This document shows, piece after piece, positions 7,960 through 18,000 of a DNA stretch of 58,450 nucleotides. The stretch spans positions 1 through 58,450 of the forward strand of contig CALEJF010000017.1 of NCBI GenBank assembly GCA_937898625.1, given 5' to 3'. This DNA is from an uncultured Clostridia bacterium (GTDB lineage: Bacteria; Bacillota; Clostridia; Oscillospirales; Acutalibacteraceae). The notes under the pieces are model-generated. The model did not search any database and had not been told where the DNA came from. It worked only from the letters and a program-made list of their open reading frames with translations. Within the stretch, counting starts at the first letter, position 1, and every line of letters begins with the position of its first letter. The position numbers and the translations under genes are program-made.

Positions 7960-8640
7960 ATGGAAAAAATTTACACAGGTAAAACAAAGGACGTATTTAA
8001 ACTTGAGAATGGTAACTGTCTTCTTAAATTTAAAGATGACTGCACAGGCAAAGACGGCGTTTTTGACCCAGGCGAAAATTCAGTTGGTCTTACAATTGAT
8101 GGTGTTGGTGATGTGAACCTTCGTATGTCAATTTATTTCTTTGAAAAAGTTAATGCAGCAGGTATTAAAACTCATTATGTAAATGCTAACCTTGATGATA
8201 CTACAATGGAAGTTCTTCCTGCAAAAGTTTTTGGTCACGGTCTTGAAGTTATTTGCCGTCATAAAGCTGTTGGTAGTTTCATCCGTCGTTATGGTGACTA
8301 TATTGAAGAAGGTGCTGACCTTCCTGCTTATGTTGAAATGACATTTAAGAATGACGCAAAAGGTGACCCACTTGTAATTAAGGATGCTCTTGTTGCTCTT
8401 GGTGTTATGACTGATAAGCAGTATGATGATATTAAAGAAATGACACAGAAAATTACTCAGATTGTTGCTGATGACCTCAAGGAAAAGGGACTTGTTCTCT
8501 ATGATATTAAATTTGAGTTTGGTTACGATGCTGACGGCGATGTAATGCTTATCGATGAAATCGCATCAGGTAATATGCGTGTTTACAAAGACGGCAAATA
8601 CATTGACCCAATGACACTTTCAGAGCTCTTCTTTGCATAA
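7960..8640 (+). CDS. purC: SAICAR synthetase
   Basis: A 226-residue phosphoribosylaminoimidazole-succinocarboxamide synthase that joins CAIR and aspartate using ATP. It starts with the family pattern KIYTGKTKDVF and has the RRYGDY and LIDEIASGNMR blocks. The length is standard. AAAGGAG lies before the ATG, and the next gene follows after ten bases. Confidence 0.95.
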   Translation: MEKIYTGKTKDVFKLENGNCLLKFKDDCTGKDGVFDPGENSVGLTIDGVGDVNLRMSIYFFEKVNAAGIKTHYVNANLDDTTMEVLPAKVFGHGLEVICRHKAVGSFIRRYGDYIEEGADLPAYVEMTFKNDAKGDPLVIKDALVALGVMTDKQYDDIKEMTQKITQIVADDLKEKGLVLYDIKFEFGYDADGDVMLIDEIASGNMRVYKDGKYIDPMTLSELFFA

Positions 8641-8650
8641 GGAGTAAATT

Positions 8651-10075
8651 ATGGGTGGTTTCTTTGGCGCAGTCAGTAAGAATGATACAGTTTTAGATGT
8701 GTTTTTTGGCACTGACTATCACTCTCACCTTGGTACTCGTCGTGGCGGTATGGCTGCTTATGATGAGCAAAAAGGATTACAACGAAAAATTCATAAAATT
8801 GAAAATTCACCATTCAGAACAAAGTTTGAGAATGTTTCAAATCAAATGAAGGGTAATGCGGCAATTGGTTGCATCAGTGATTCTGATGCTCAACCTTTGC
8901 TTGTGCGCTCAAAACTTGGTTTGTATGCGATTTGCATTATAGGCTTAATTAACAATAAAGAAAAGCTTGTTGAGGATTATCTTTTCTCAAATGGTGGTCA
9001 TTTTGGTGCCATGACTAATGATGGTATTAACTCAACTGAACTTGTTGCTGCAATGATTAACCAGAAGGATAATTTTGCTGATGGTATCGCATATGCACAA
9101 AGTTTAATTGAGGGTACTGCTTCAATTATGATTCTTACAAATCGTGGTTCCATAATTGCTGCACGCGACCGATTAGGCAGAATTCCTGTTTTAATTGGTA
9201 AGCGTGATGATGGATACTGTGTTTCATTTGAGGATTTTGCATACAAAAAGCTTGATTATGCTGATTTTAAAGAGCTTGGTCCTGGTGAAATAGTTGAATT
9301 TACCGCAGATTCCTTTAATGTTTTAAGAGAAGCAGGAAAAGATATGAAAATATGTGCTTTTCTTTGGTCATATTACGGATATTCAACATCTTGTTATGAA
9401 GGTGTAAATGTTGAGGTAATGCGATATAAAAACGGACAAATTATGGCTCAAACGGACAAAAAAAATGGTGTAGCACAGGAAATTGACTATGTAAGTGGTG
9501 TTCCGGATTCCGGTACTCCTCACGCAATTGGCTATGCAAATGAAAGTGGAATTCAGTTTGCTCGTCCGTTTATTAAATATACTCCAACATGGGCAAGAAG
9601 TTTTACACCATCAAATCAGAGTGAACGAAATCGTGTTGCAAAAATGAAACAAATCCCTGTTCACGATTTGATTAAAAATAAAAAATTACTTTTTGTTGAT
9701 GACAGTATTGTTCGTGGTACTCAGCTTCGCGAAACAGTTGAATTTCTCTATGAAAATGGTGCAAAAGAAGTTCATATACGTTCTGCTTGTCCACCCATTA
9801 TGTACGGTTGTAAATACCTTAATTTTTCCCGTGCAACATCGGATATGGAACTTATTGCTCGTAGTACAATTGTTGAGTTGGAAGGTGAGGAAGGATTAAA
9901 GTATATCAGTGAATATACCGATTCTTCTTCTAAAAGAGGAAAGAATTTAAGAAATGCTATTTGTGAAAAATTACATTTCACATCTCTTGAATTTCAATCA
10001 ATTGAAGGTATTATAAAAGCTATCGGACTTCCTGCAGATAAGATTTGTACTTACTGCTGGAATGGTGAAGGCTAA
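8651..10075 (+). CDS. purF: Amidophosphoribosyltransferase-like protein lacking the N-terminal Cys nucleophile
   Basis: A 474-residue PurF homologue. Standard PurF starts Met-Cys-Gly and uses Cys (exposed by Met or propeptide removal) as the glutaminase nucleophile. This protein starts MGGFFGAVS, so glycine replaces the cysteine, and GTRRGG stands near the usual glutamine-site HRG region. The phosphoribosyltransferase domain looks intact, with the PRPP motif FVDDSIVRGTQ at about 347-357. Cysteines in KICAF, YGCKY and the terminal CTYC match where Fe-S-type PurF proteins bind [4Fe-4S]. It may use free ammonia or a partner glutaminase. The ATG at 8651 has AAGGAG upstream and no alternative start would restore a cysteine. 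From memory, similar Gly2 proteins occur in other Clostridia. Confidence 0.85.
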   Translation: MGGFFGAVSKNDTVLDVFFGTDYHSHLGTRRGGMAAYDEQKGLQRKIHKIENSPFRTKFENVSNQMKGNAAIGCISDSDAQPLLVRSKLGLYAICIIGLINNKEKLVEDYLFSNGGHFGAMTNDGINSTELVAAMINQKDNFADGIAYAQSLIEGTASIMILTNRGSIIAARDRLGRIPVLIGKRDDGYCVSFEDFAYKKLDYADFKELGPGEIVEFTADSFNVLREAGKDMKICAFLWSYYGYSTSCYEGVNVEVMRYKNGQIMAQTDKKNGVAQEIDYVSGVPDSGTPHAIGYANESGIQFARPFIKYTPTWARSFTPSNQSERNRVAKMKQIPVHDLIKNKKLLFVDDSIVRGTQLRETVEFLYENGAKEVHIRSACPPIMYGCKYLNFSRATSDMELIARSTIVELEGEEGLKYISEYTDSSSKRGKNLRNAICEKLHFTSLEFQSIEGIIKAIGLPADKICTYCWNGEG

Positions 10076-10115
10076 TATCAATTAAAAAAACTAATTCTTC
10101 AAAAGGAGAACTATA

Positions 10116-11162
10116 ATGAAAAATTCTATGTCAGAAAGCTATGCAGCAGCTGGTGTTGACATTACTGCCGGTTACAAAGCTGTTGAACTTATGAAAAAAC
10201 ATGTTGCTAGAACTCGTAATGAAGGTTCTGTTGATGATGTAGGTGGTTTTGGCGGATGCTTTGACCTTGGTTGTGTTGCTGGTATGGAACATCCTATTTC
10301 TGTTTCCGGTACAGATGGTTGTGGCACAAAAGTTAAATTAGCTATTCTTATGGATAAGCACGACACAATCGGTATTGACGCAGTTGCTATGTGTGTAAAT
10401 GACATTATTTGCGTTGGTGCAAAACCTTTATTTTTCCTTGACTATATTGCTTGTGGAAAAAATGTTCCTGAAAAGATTGCTGAAATCGTTAGTGGTGTTG
10501 CTGAAGGTTGTGTTCAGTCAGGTGCTGCTCTTATTGGTGGCGAAACAGCAGAACATCCAGGCTTGATGCCTGTAGAAGATTATGACCTTGCTGGATTTGC
10601 AGTTGGTGTCGTAGACAAGCCAAAAATGATTGATAACAGTAAAATGTCTGTGGGTGATGTAGTTATTGCTCTTCCTTCAACAGGTATTCATTCCAACGGC
10701 TTCAGCTTGTGCCGTAAGGTTTTTGATATTGATAACAATAATCCTGAACTTTATGTGGAGCGTGAGGAATTAGGTGGTAAGAGTATTGCAGAGGCTTTGC
10801 TTGTTCCCACAAAGATTTATGTTAAGCCCGTACTTGCTCTTATCGAAAAGGTTAATGTAAAGGGTATTTCACATATCACAGGTGGTGGATTTTACGAAAA
10901 TATTCCTCGTTCAATTCCTGATGGATTGTGTGCAAAGATAGATAAATCTGCTGTTAAGGTGCTTCCAATCTTTGATGTAATTGCTAAATGGGGTAATATT
11001 CCTGAGCGTGATATGTACAATACATATAATATGGGCGTAGGTATGAGTATTGTTGTACCTGCTGACGAAGTTGAACTTTCTCTTTCTGTTCTTAAAGAAA
11101 ATGGCATTGATGCCTATGTAATTGGTGAAATTATTGAAGGCGACGAGAAGGTGCTTTTATAA
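10116..11162 (+). CDS. purM: Phosphoribosylformylglycinamidine cyclo-ligase (AIR synthetase)
   Basis: A 348-residue PurM that uses ATP to close FGAM to AIR. The N-terminal GTDGCGTKVKLA block and the GGETAEHPGL segment are characteristic, as is HITGGGFYENIPR in the C-terminal domain. AAAGGAG at 10102-10108 precedes the ATG. Its stop overlaps the purN start by one base. Confidence 0.96.
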   Translation: MKNSMSESYAAAGVDITAGYKAVELMKKHVARTRNEGSVDDVGGFGGCFDLGCVAGMEHPISVSGTDGCGTKVKLAILMDKHDTIGIDAVAMCVNDIICVGAKPLFFLDYIACGKNVPEKIAEIVSGVAEGCVQSGAALIGGETAEHPGLMPVEDYDLAGFAVGVVDKPKMIDNSKMSVGDVVIALPSTGIHSNGFSLCRKVFDIDNNNPELYVEREELGGKSIAEALLVPTKIYVKPVLALIEKVNVKGISHITGGGFYENIPRSIPDGLCAKIDKSAVKVLPIFDVIAKWGNIPERDMYNTYNMGVGMSIVVPADEVELSLSVLKENGIDAYVIGEIIEGDEKVLL

Positions 11163-11788
11163 TGGAAAAAAGAATCGTAGTCCTTGTATCCGGTGGTGGC
11201 ACAAACCTTCAGGCACTTATTGATGCTGAGAAAAGAGGAGAGCTTGGTAACGGAAAAATTACTTGTGTAATCGCTTCAAAAGCCGATGCTTATGCACTTA
11301 CTCGTGCTCAGAACAATGGAATAAAAACAAGAACACTTATAAGAAAAGATTTTGCGGATATTGCATCATACAGTTGTGCTATGAGAGATATTCTCATTGA
11401 AGAAAAAGCAGATTTAATCGTTTATGCCGGCTTTATGACAATTCTTGATGAAAATGTTTGCGATGCTTTTCAGAATAAAATGATTAATGTGCATCCGGCT
11501 CTTATTCCATCATTCTGCGGAAAAGGATTTTACGGATTGCATGTTCACGAAGAAGCCTTAAAAAAAGGCGTTAAAGTATCAGGTGCAACAGTCCATTTTG
11601 TTACTGCTGAATGTGATGCAGGACCAATTATCTTGCAAAAGGCAGTTGATGTAATGAATGATGATACACCTGAAACATTACAGAAAAGAATTATGGAAGA
11701 GGCTGAGTGGAAAATCCTTCCTAAAGCAGTGCAACTTTTCTGTGATGATAGAATTGTAGTTGAAAACGGAAAAACATATATTAAATAA
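11162..11788 (+). CDS. purN: Phosphoribosylglycinamide formyltransferase
   Basis: A 208-residue GAR transformylase dependent on 10-formyl-tetrahydrofolate. VSGGGTNLQAL at residues 9-19 binds the substrate phosphate. The catalytic trio is visible as Asn109 and His111 in NVHPALIP and Asp152 in ECDAGPII. It is a folate-dependent step, in keeping with the ZTP switch upstream. The start overlaps the purM stop by one base. Confidence 0.95.
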   Translation: MEKRIVVLVSGGGTNLQALIDAEKRGELGNGKITCVIASKADAYALTRAQNNGIKTRTLIRKDFADIASYSCAMRDILIEEKADLIVYAGFMTILDENVCDAFQNKMINVHPALIPSFCGKGFYGLHVHEEALKKGVKVSGATVHFVTAECDAGPIILQKAVDVMNDDTPETLQKRIMEEAEWKILPKAVQLFCDDRIVVENGKTYIK

Positions 11789-11803
11789 TCGGAGGTTATC
11801 CAA

Positions 11804-12520
11804 ATGGAAATCAAGTCACTTGAATGCGAACTTAATTCACTTCCTTACCATGGTAGAGGTATTATTATTGGTAAAAGTGCTGATGGAAAAAAGGCTATTA
11901 CAGCATACTTTATTATGGGTAGAAGTGTAAACAGCCGTAACAGGGTTTTTGTAGCAGAAGGCGATGCAATGCGTACAAAAGCCTTTGATGAGTCAAAAAT
12001 GACTGACCCTCATCTTATAATCTATTATCCTGTAAGAGTTCTTGGCAATAAGACCATCGTTACAAATGGTGACCAGACAGATACAATTTATGAGCTTATG
12101 GATAAGCAGATGACATTTGAACAGGCACTTCGTACTCGTGAGTTTGAAGATGATGCTCCAAACTATACACCTCGTATTTCAGGTATTATTAGACTTGAAA
12201 ATGGTGATATGAATTATGCTATGTCAATCTTGAAATCAGCAGATGGTGATGGTTCATCTTGTCAGAGATACAATTTTGCTTATTCAAATCCTATTGCAGG
12301 TAAGGCTAAGTTTATCCATACATATAAATGTGATGGAAATCCACTTCCAAGTTTTGAAGGTGAGCCAAAAACACTTGCACTTCCTGATGTTGACATCGAC
12401 ACAATGACTGATATTATTTGGAAAAACCTTAATGAAGATAACAAGGTTTCTCTTTTTGTAAGATACATTGACCTTGCAACTGGTGAAGCTGATACAAGAA
12501 TCGTTAATAAGAATGTATAA
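11804..12520 (+). CDS. purO: Stand-alone IMP cyclohydrolase, PurO-like
   Basis: A 238-residue protein I recognise as the archaeal-type IMP cyclohydrolase family (PurO, IMP_cyclohyd), which closes FAICAR to IMP. Features include the N-terminal YHGRGIIIG block, a GRS motif at about 40-42, and the segment around RYNFAYSNP. It replaces the cyclohydrolase half of bifunctional PurH. It lies directly before the stand-alone transformylase, which supports the pairing. GGAGG precedes the ATG. The function is from family knowledge; the context makes it likely. Confidence 0.82.
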   Translation: MEIKSLECELNSLPYHGRGIIIGKSADGKKAITAYFIMGRSVNSRNRVFVAEGDAMRTKAFDESKMTDPHLIIYYPVRVLGNKTIVTNGDQTDTIYELMDKQMTFEQALRTREFEDDAPNYTPRISGIIRLENGDMNYAMSILKSADGDGSSCQRYNFAYSNPIAGKAKFIHTYKCDGNPLPSFEGEPKTLALPDVDIDTMTDIIWKNLNEDNKVSLFVRYIDLATGEADTRIVNKNV

Positions 12521-12531
12521 GGAGAACTACA

Positions 12532-13716
12532 ATGAAAGAATTTGAACTTAAATATGGTTGTAACCCTAACCAAAAACCATCAAAAATATATATGGAAGAT
12601 GGTTCAGAACTTCCTATTGAAATTCTTAACGGCAGACCAGGTTTTATCAATTTTCTTGATGCGTTTAACTCATGGCAACTTGTAAAGGAGATTAAGGATA
12701 TTTTAGGTATGCCTGCTGCAACATCGTTTAAACACGTTAGCCCTACTTCAGCAGCTGTGGGTGTAAAACTTCCTGATTCTCTTAAAAAAGCTTGCTTTGT
12801 TGATGATATTGACGACCTCGACGATTCTCCTTTGGCTTGTGCATATGCCCGTGCTCGCGGTACTGACAGAATGTCATCATTTGGTGACTGGATTGCTCTT
12901 AGTGATGAATGTGATGCTACAACTGCTAAGCTTGTTGCTCGTGAAGTTTCTGATGGTATTATTGCCCCTGGTTATTCAGCTGAGGCTCTTGAAATCCTTA
13001 AAGGTAAAAGAAATGGTAACTACAACATCGTAAAAATCGATGCTAACTATGTACCTGCTGTACAGGAAAAGAAACAAGTTTTTGGTATTACTTTTGAGCA
13101 GGGAAGAAATAATTTCAGAATTGATGAAGAACTTCTTTCAAATATGGTTACAGACAATAAAGAATTGCCTGAAGAAGCAAAACGCGACCTTATAATTGCT
13201 CTTATTACACTTAAATATACACAGTCTAACTCTGTTTGCTATGCTTATGATGGACAAGCAATCGGTGTTGGTGCAGGTCAGCAGTCAAGAATCCATTGTA
13301 CAAGACTTGCAGGTACAAAGGCTGATACATGGCATCTTCGTCAACATCCAAAAGTACTTGCTCTTCCGTTTAAAGATGATATTCGTCGTCCTGACAGAGA
13401 TAATGTCATCGACGGCTATATCAATAAAAATGAAGAAGATGTTTGCGCAGATGGAATCTGGCAGAAATACTTTAAGACACAGCCCGAACCACTTACTGCA
13501 GAAGAAGCAAGAGCATATCTTGATACAATAACAGGCGTTTCAGTTGGCTCAGACGCATTCTTCCCATTTAGTGACAATATTGAAAGAGCACGCAAGAGTG
13601 GTGTTTCATATATTGCTGAACCAGGTGGCTCAATCCGTGACGATGTGGTTATTGATTGTTGCAATAAGTATGGAATCGCAATGGCATTTACAGGAATGCG
13701 TTTATTCCATCATTAA
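12532..13716 (+). CDS. Stand-alone AICAR transformylase (PurH C-terminal-domain type)
   Basis: A 394-residue protein matching the AICAR formyltransferase domain of PurH without the N-terminal cyclohydrolase domain. The catalytic Lys-His pair is seen as Lys67-His68 in SFKHVSP. Other family blocks are GDWIALSD, GIIAPGYS, GQQSRIHCT and DAFFPFSDN. It would transfer the formyl group from 10-formyl-THF to AICAR, whose accumulation is what the upstream ZTP riboswitch senses. It is 11 bases downstream of the PurO-like gene, with AAGGAG before the ATG. It could be called purH or purV; I leave the symbol open. Confidence 0.88.
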   Translation: MKEFELKYGCNPNQKPSKIYMEDGSELPIEILNGRPGFINFLDAFNSWQLVKEIKDILGMPAATSFKHVSPTSAAVGVKLPDSLKKACFVDDIDDLDDSPLACAYARARGTDRMSSFGDWIALSDECDATTAKLVAREVSDGIIAPGYSAEALEILKGKRNGNYNIVKIDANYVPAVQEKKQVFGITFEQGRNNFRIDEELLSNMVTDNKELPEEAKRDLIIALITLKYTQSNSVCYAYDGQAIGVGAGQQSRIHCTRLAGTKADTWHLRQHPKVLALPFKDDIRRPDRDNVIDGYINKNEEDVCADGIWQKYFKTQPEPLTAEEARAYLDTITGVSVGSDAFFPFSDNIERARKSGVSYIAEPGGSIRDDVVIDCCNKYGIAMAFTGMRLFHH

Positions 13717-13734
13717 TCTTCTTGAGGTATACCT

Positions 13735-15009
13735 ATGAAAATAATGGTTGTCGGTGGTGGCGGTAGAGAACACGCTATCATCAAAAAGATAAAAGAAAAT
13801 AAAAATGTTACAGAAATCTTTGCATTACCGGGCAATGGTGGTATGAAAGATGATGCAACACTTGTTAATATCGGTGCAAAAGATATAGACAATATCGTAA
13901 AATTTGCAGTTGATAATAAAATTGACTTTGCTGTTGTTGCACCCGATGACCCACTTGTACTTGGTGCAGTTGATGCTCTCAATGCAGTGGGTGTTAAATG
14001 CTTTGGTCCTAAAAAAGGTGCTGCTATTATTGAAGGTAGCAAAGCTTTTTCAAAGAATTTAATGAAAAAATACAATATTCCAACTGCTGCTTTTGAGATT
14101 TTTGATAATGCAGAAGATGCACTTAAATATCTTGAAACGGCTCCAATTCCAACAGTTGTTAAAGCTGATGGTCTTGCTCTTGGTAAGGGTGTTATTATTG
14201 CGATGACACGCGAAGAGGCAGTTGATGCTGTTAAATCAATTATGGAAGATAAAATCTTCGGTGAAAGCGGAAATAACATTGTTATTGAAGAATTTTTAAC
14301 CGGACCTGAAGTATCCGTTCTTTCATTTACTGATGGCAATACTGTTGTTCCAATGATTTCTTCAATGGACCACAAACGAGCATATGATAATGATGAAGGT
14401 CTTAATACAGGTGGGATGGGCACAATTGCTCCCAATCCATATTATACAGAGGATATAGCAAAAGAATGTATGGAAACAATTTTCATTCCAACAATCAATG
14501 CAATGAAGGCAGAGGGCAGAACATTTAAAGGTTGTCTTTATTTTGGTCTTATGCTTACACCAAACGGACCAAAAGTTATCGAATATAATTGTCGCTTTGG
14601 TGACCCTGAAACACAGGTTGTATTGCCACTTCTTGAGAGTGATTTACTTGACATTATGATTGCAGTAGAAAACGAAAGTTTGACTGAAGATATGGTTAAA
14701 TTCAGTGATAAATCTGCTTGCTGTGTTGTAATGGCTTCAAAAGGTTATCCTATTAAATATGAAAGTGGTTTTAAAATCACTGTTGATGATGACTTCAATG
14801 ATAATCTTTATATTGCAGGTGCTAAGCTTAATGGTGATGATGTTGTAACAGCAGGTGGCCGTGTTCTTGGTGTAGTTGCAGTAGAAAACGACCTTGTTAC
14901 CGCAATTGAAAAATCATACTCATCAGTTAAAAAAGTACATTTTGATAATGCTTTTTATAGAAATGATATTGGCGCAAAAGCACTTAAAGTATTAAAGGAG
15001 GGAAAATAA
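13735..15009 (+). CDS. purD: Phosphoribosylamine-glycine ligase
   Basis: A 424-residue GAR synthetase of the ATP-grasp superfamily. The N-terminal VVGGGGREHA motif is at residues 5-14; the ATP-grasp blocks VVKADGLALGKGV and EYNCRFGDPETQ follow. It forms GAR from phosphoribosylamine, the product PurF should supply. GAGGT lies before the ATG. It is followed by purL after two bases. Confidence 0.96.
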   Translation: MKIMVVGGGGREHAIIKKIKENKNVTEIFALPGNGGMKDDATLVNIGAKDIDNIVKFAVDNKIDFAVVAPDDPLVLGAVDALNAVGVKCFGPKKGAAIIEGSKAFSKNLMKKYNIPTAAFEIFDNAEDALKYLETAPIPTVVKADGLALGKGVIIAMTREEAVDAVKSIMEDKIFGESGNNIVIEEFLTGPEVSVLSFTDGNTVVPMISSMDHKRAYDNDEGLNTGGMGTIAPNPYYTEDIAKECMETIFIPTINAMKAEGRTFKGCLYFGLMLTPNGPKVIEYNCRFGDPETQVVLPLLESDLLDIMIAVENESLTEDMVKFSDKSACCVVMASKGYPIKYESGFKITVDDDFNDNLYIAGAKLNGDDVVTAGGRVLGVVAVENDLVTAIEKSYSSVKKVHFDNAFYRNDIGAKALKVLKEGK

Positions 15010-15011
15010 GG

Positions 15012-18000
15012 ATGGTATATCGTATATTCGTTGAAAAGAAGAGTGGCTTGGATAACGAGGCAAAAGGTCTTCTTAATGAAGCAAAAAACTTGCTTGGAAT
15101 TGAGAAATTACAGGATATTCGCCTTTTTAATCGCTATGATGCTGAAAATATTACAGAAGAATTGTTTGACTATGCTGTAAAAACTGTTTTTTCTGAGCCA
15201 CAGCTTGATAATGTATCTTATAGCGTAGATATTCCTGATGCATATATTTTTGCAGTAGAAGCTCTTCCGGGTCAGTTTGACCAGAGAGCGGACTCTGCAG
15301 CTCAGTGTATTCAGATTATTTCTCAAGGGGAACGTCCTATTATCCGTACTGCAAAGGTTTATGCTCTTTACGGAGCTTTAACGGAAAAAGATATTGCTTC
15401 TTTCAAAAATCATGTAATCAATGCTGTTGAAAGCCGTGAAGCATCTCTTGAATTACCTGAAACACTTACAGTTCAATATGCTGCTCCTGAAACAGTTGCT
15501 ACTGTTGAAGGGTTTATCAGTATGGACGAATTTGCACTTAAAAATCTCCTTGATGAAAAAGGCCTTGCAATGGACCTTGATGACCTCAAGTTCTTACAGG
15601 CTTATTTCAGAGATACAGAACACAGAGACCCTACAATTACAGAAATTCGTGTTGTTGACACATATTGGTCTGACCATTGTCGTCATACAACATTCTCTAC
15701 ACATATTGACAATGTTCGTATTGATGACCCAGCAGTACAGGAGGCATATGAAAGATATCTTGCTGCAAGAGTAGAGGTTTATGGTGAAGAAAAAGCTGCA
15801 GCTCGTCCACAGACTTTGATGGATATTGCTACTATCGGTACTAAAACTCTTAAAAAGCGTGGTCTTCTTCCCGAACTTGACGAAAGTGAAGAAATCAATG
15901 CTTGTTCAATCCATGTTACAGCAACTGTTAATGGTGAAGACCAGGATTGGCTTCTTATGTTCAAAAATGAAACCCATAACCACCCAACAGAAATTGAACC
16001 GTTTGGTGGTGCTGCAACATGTATTGGTGGTTGTATTCGTGACCCTCTTTCAGGTCGTGCTTATGTTCATCAGGCAATGCGTGTAACTGGTGCGGGGGAT
16101 CCTCGAAAGACAATTGCTGAAACATTAGATGGTAAACTTCCTCAGCGTAAAATCTGTCAGACTGCAGCTGCAGGTTATTCTTCTTATGGTAACCAGATTG
16201 GTCTTGCTACAGGTCATGTTGCTGAGATTTATCACGATGGTTTTGTTGCAAAGCGACTTGAATGTGGTGCAGTAGTTGCTGCTGCTCCCGCTTATAATGT
16301 ACGCCGTGAGCGTCCTGCTCCAGGTGATGTAATCGTACTTCTTGGTGGTCGTACAGGTCGTGATGGCATCGGTGGTGCTACCGGTTCTTCAAAGAGCCAT
16401 AATATGAAATCACTTACTACTATGGCATCTGAAGTTCAAAAAGGTAATGCTCCTGAAGAAAGAAAAATTCAGAGACTTTTCCGTAATGCAGAGGTTACTT
16501 GTTTAATTAAGCGCTGTAACGACTTTGGTGCAGGCGGTGTTTCTGTTGCTATCGGCGAACTTGCTCCGGGTCTTCAAATTGACCTTGATGCAGTGCGTAA
16601 AAAATATGAAGGTCTTGACGGAACAGAAATTGCTATTTCTGAATCACAAGAGCGTATGGCTGTTGTTGTTGCTGCTGAGGATGCAGATAGATTTATTGCA
16701 TTTGCTCAGGAAGAAAACCTTGAAGCATATTGTGTTGCTGTTGTTACGGAAGAAGAACGTATGGTAATGAAATGGAAAGGCAATACTATTGCAGACCTTA
16801 GCCGTGCATTCCTTGATACTAATGGTGCAATTAAGCATACTGATGTTGCAGTTAATGAAAAGGACCTTTCAGTATTAAGTAAGGCAATGTACAGCTCATT
16901 ACGAGAAATGGCATCTGACCTTCGTACGGCAAGCCAGCGTGGTCTTGTTGAGCGCTTTGACTCAACTATTGGTGCAGGTAGTGTTATTATGCCTTATGGT
17001 GGCAAGCGTCAGCTTACTCCTGCACAGTCAATGGCTGCAGTATTACCTGTTCTTCCGGGTCAGGAAACAGACCAGGCAAGTGTATTTAGCTGGGGTTGTG
17101 ACCCTGACCATCTCTCAGTTGACCCTTATACAGGTGCTCATGCATCAATTTATAACTCTGTTGCAAAACTTGTTGCTGCAGGTTGCGATTACAAACTTGC
17201 ATATCTTACTTTACAGGAATTCTTTGAAAAGCTTAAAACAGAGCCTGAGCGTTGGGGCAAGCCTTTTGCTGCTCTTCTTGGTGCACTTGATGCTCAATTA
17301 GAATTAGGTGCTGCTGCTATCGGTGGTAAAGACTCAATGTCAGGTACTTTCCTTGATTTGGATGTTCCACCAACACTTATTTCCTTTGCAATTGCTCCGA
17401 TTAAAAAGCAGGATGTTATCAGCCCGGAATTCAAAGGAGCAAATCATCCCGTATATCTCTTTGGTGCTACTGACGAGAGCGCTGAAAGTCTCAAAGCTAC
17501 ATGGGAAGCATTCCACAATCTTTGTAAAGAAGGCAAAGTAAAAGCTGCATGGGCAGTTGAACATGGTATCGGTGAAGCAGTTATGAAGATGTCTTTCGGT
17601 AATAATATCGGCTTTACTTCATCTGCTGACCTTAAAGGTAACTGGCATCTTGGTATGTGGGGCTTTATTGTTGCAGAGCTTGATGAAGATGTCAGCCTTC
17701 CGGGTGTAATGAAAATTGGTACAACGACTGAGGAACCTGTAATTAAACTTGACGATGATTGTGCTACAATAAAAGAACTTTATAAGTTACATACTGCAAC
17801 ACTTGAGGATGTGTATCCTACAAAAGCTAAAGAAGACAAAGGTGAAATTCCTACATATTCTTTCGATGGTAAATGTAGTGTTTCTCCAGCAAATAAGGTT
17901 GTTAGACCAAAGGTGCTTATCCCTGTTTTCCCGGGCACTAACTGTGAATATGATTCTGCTCGTGCAGTTGAAAAAGCAGGCGGTGAAGCAGAAATCTTCG

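Noticed and set aside
13713..14435. 240-codon open frame on the minus strand
   Set aside because: It lies wholly inside purD, has no ribosome site and its composition is that of a shadow of the purD codons.
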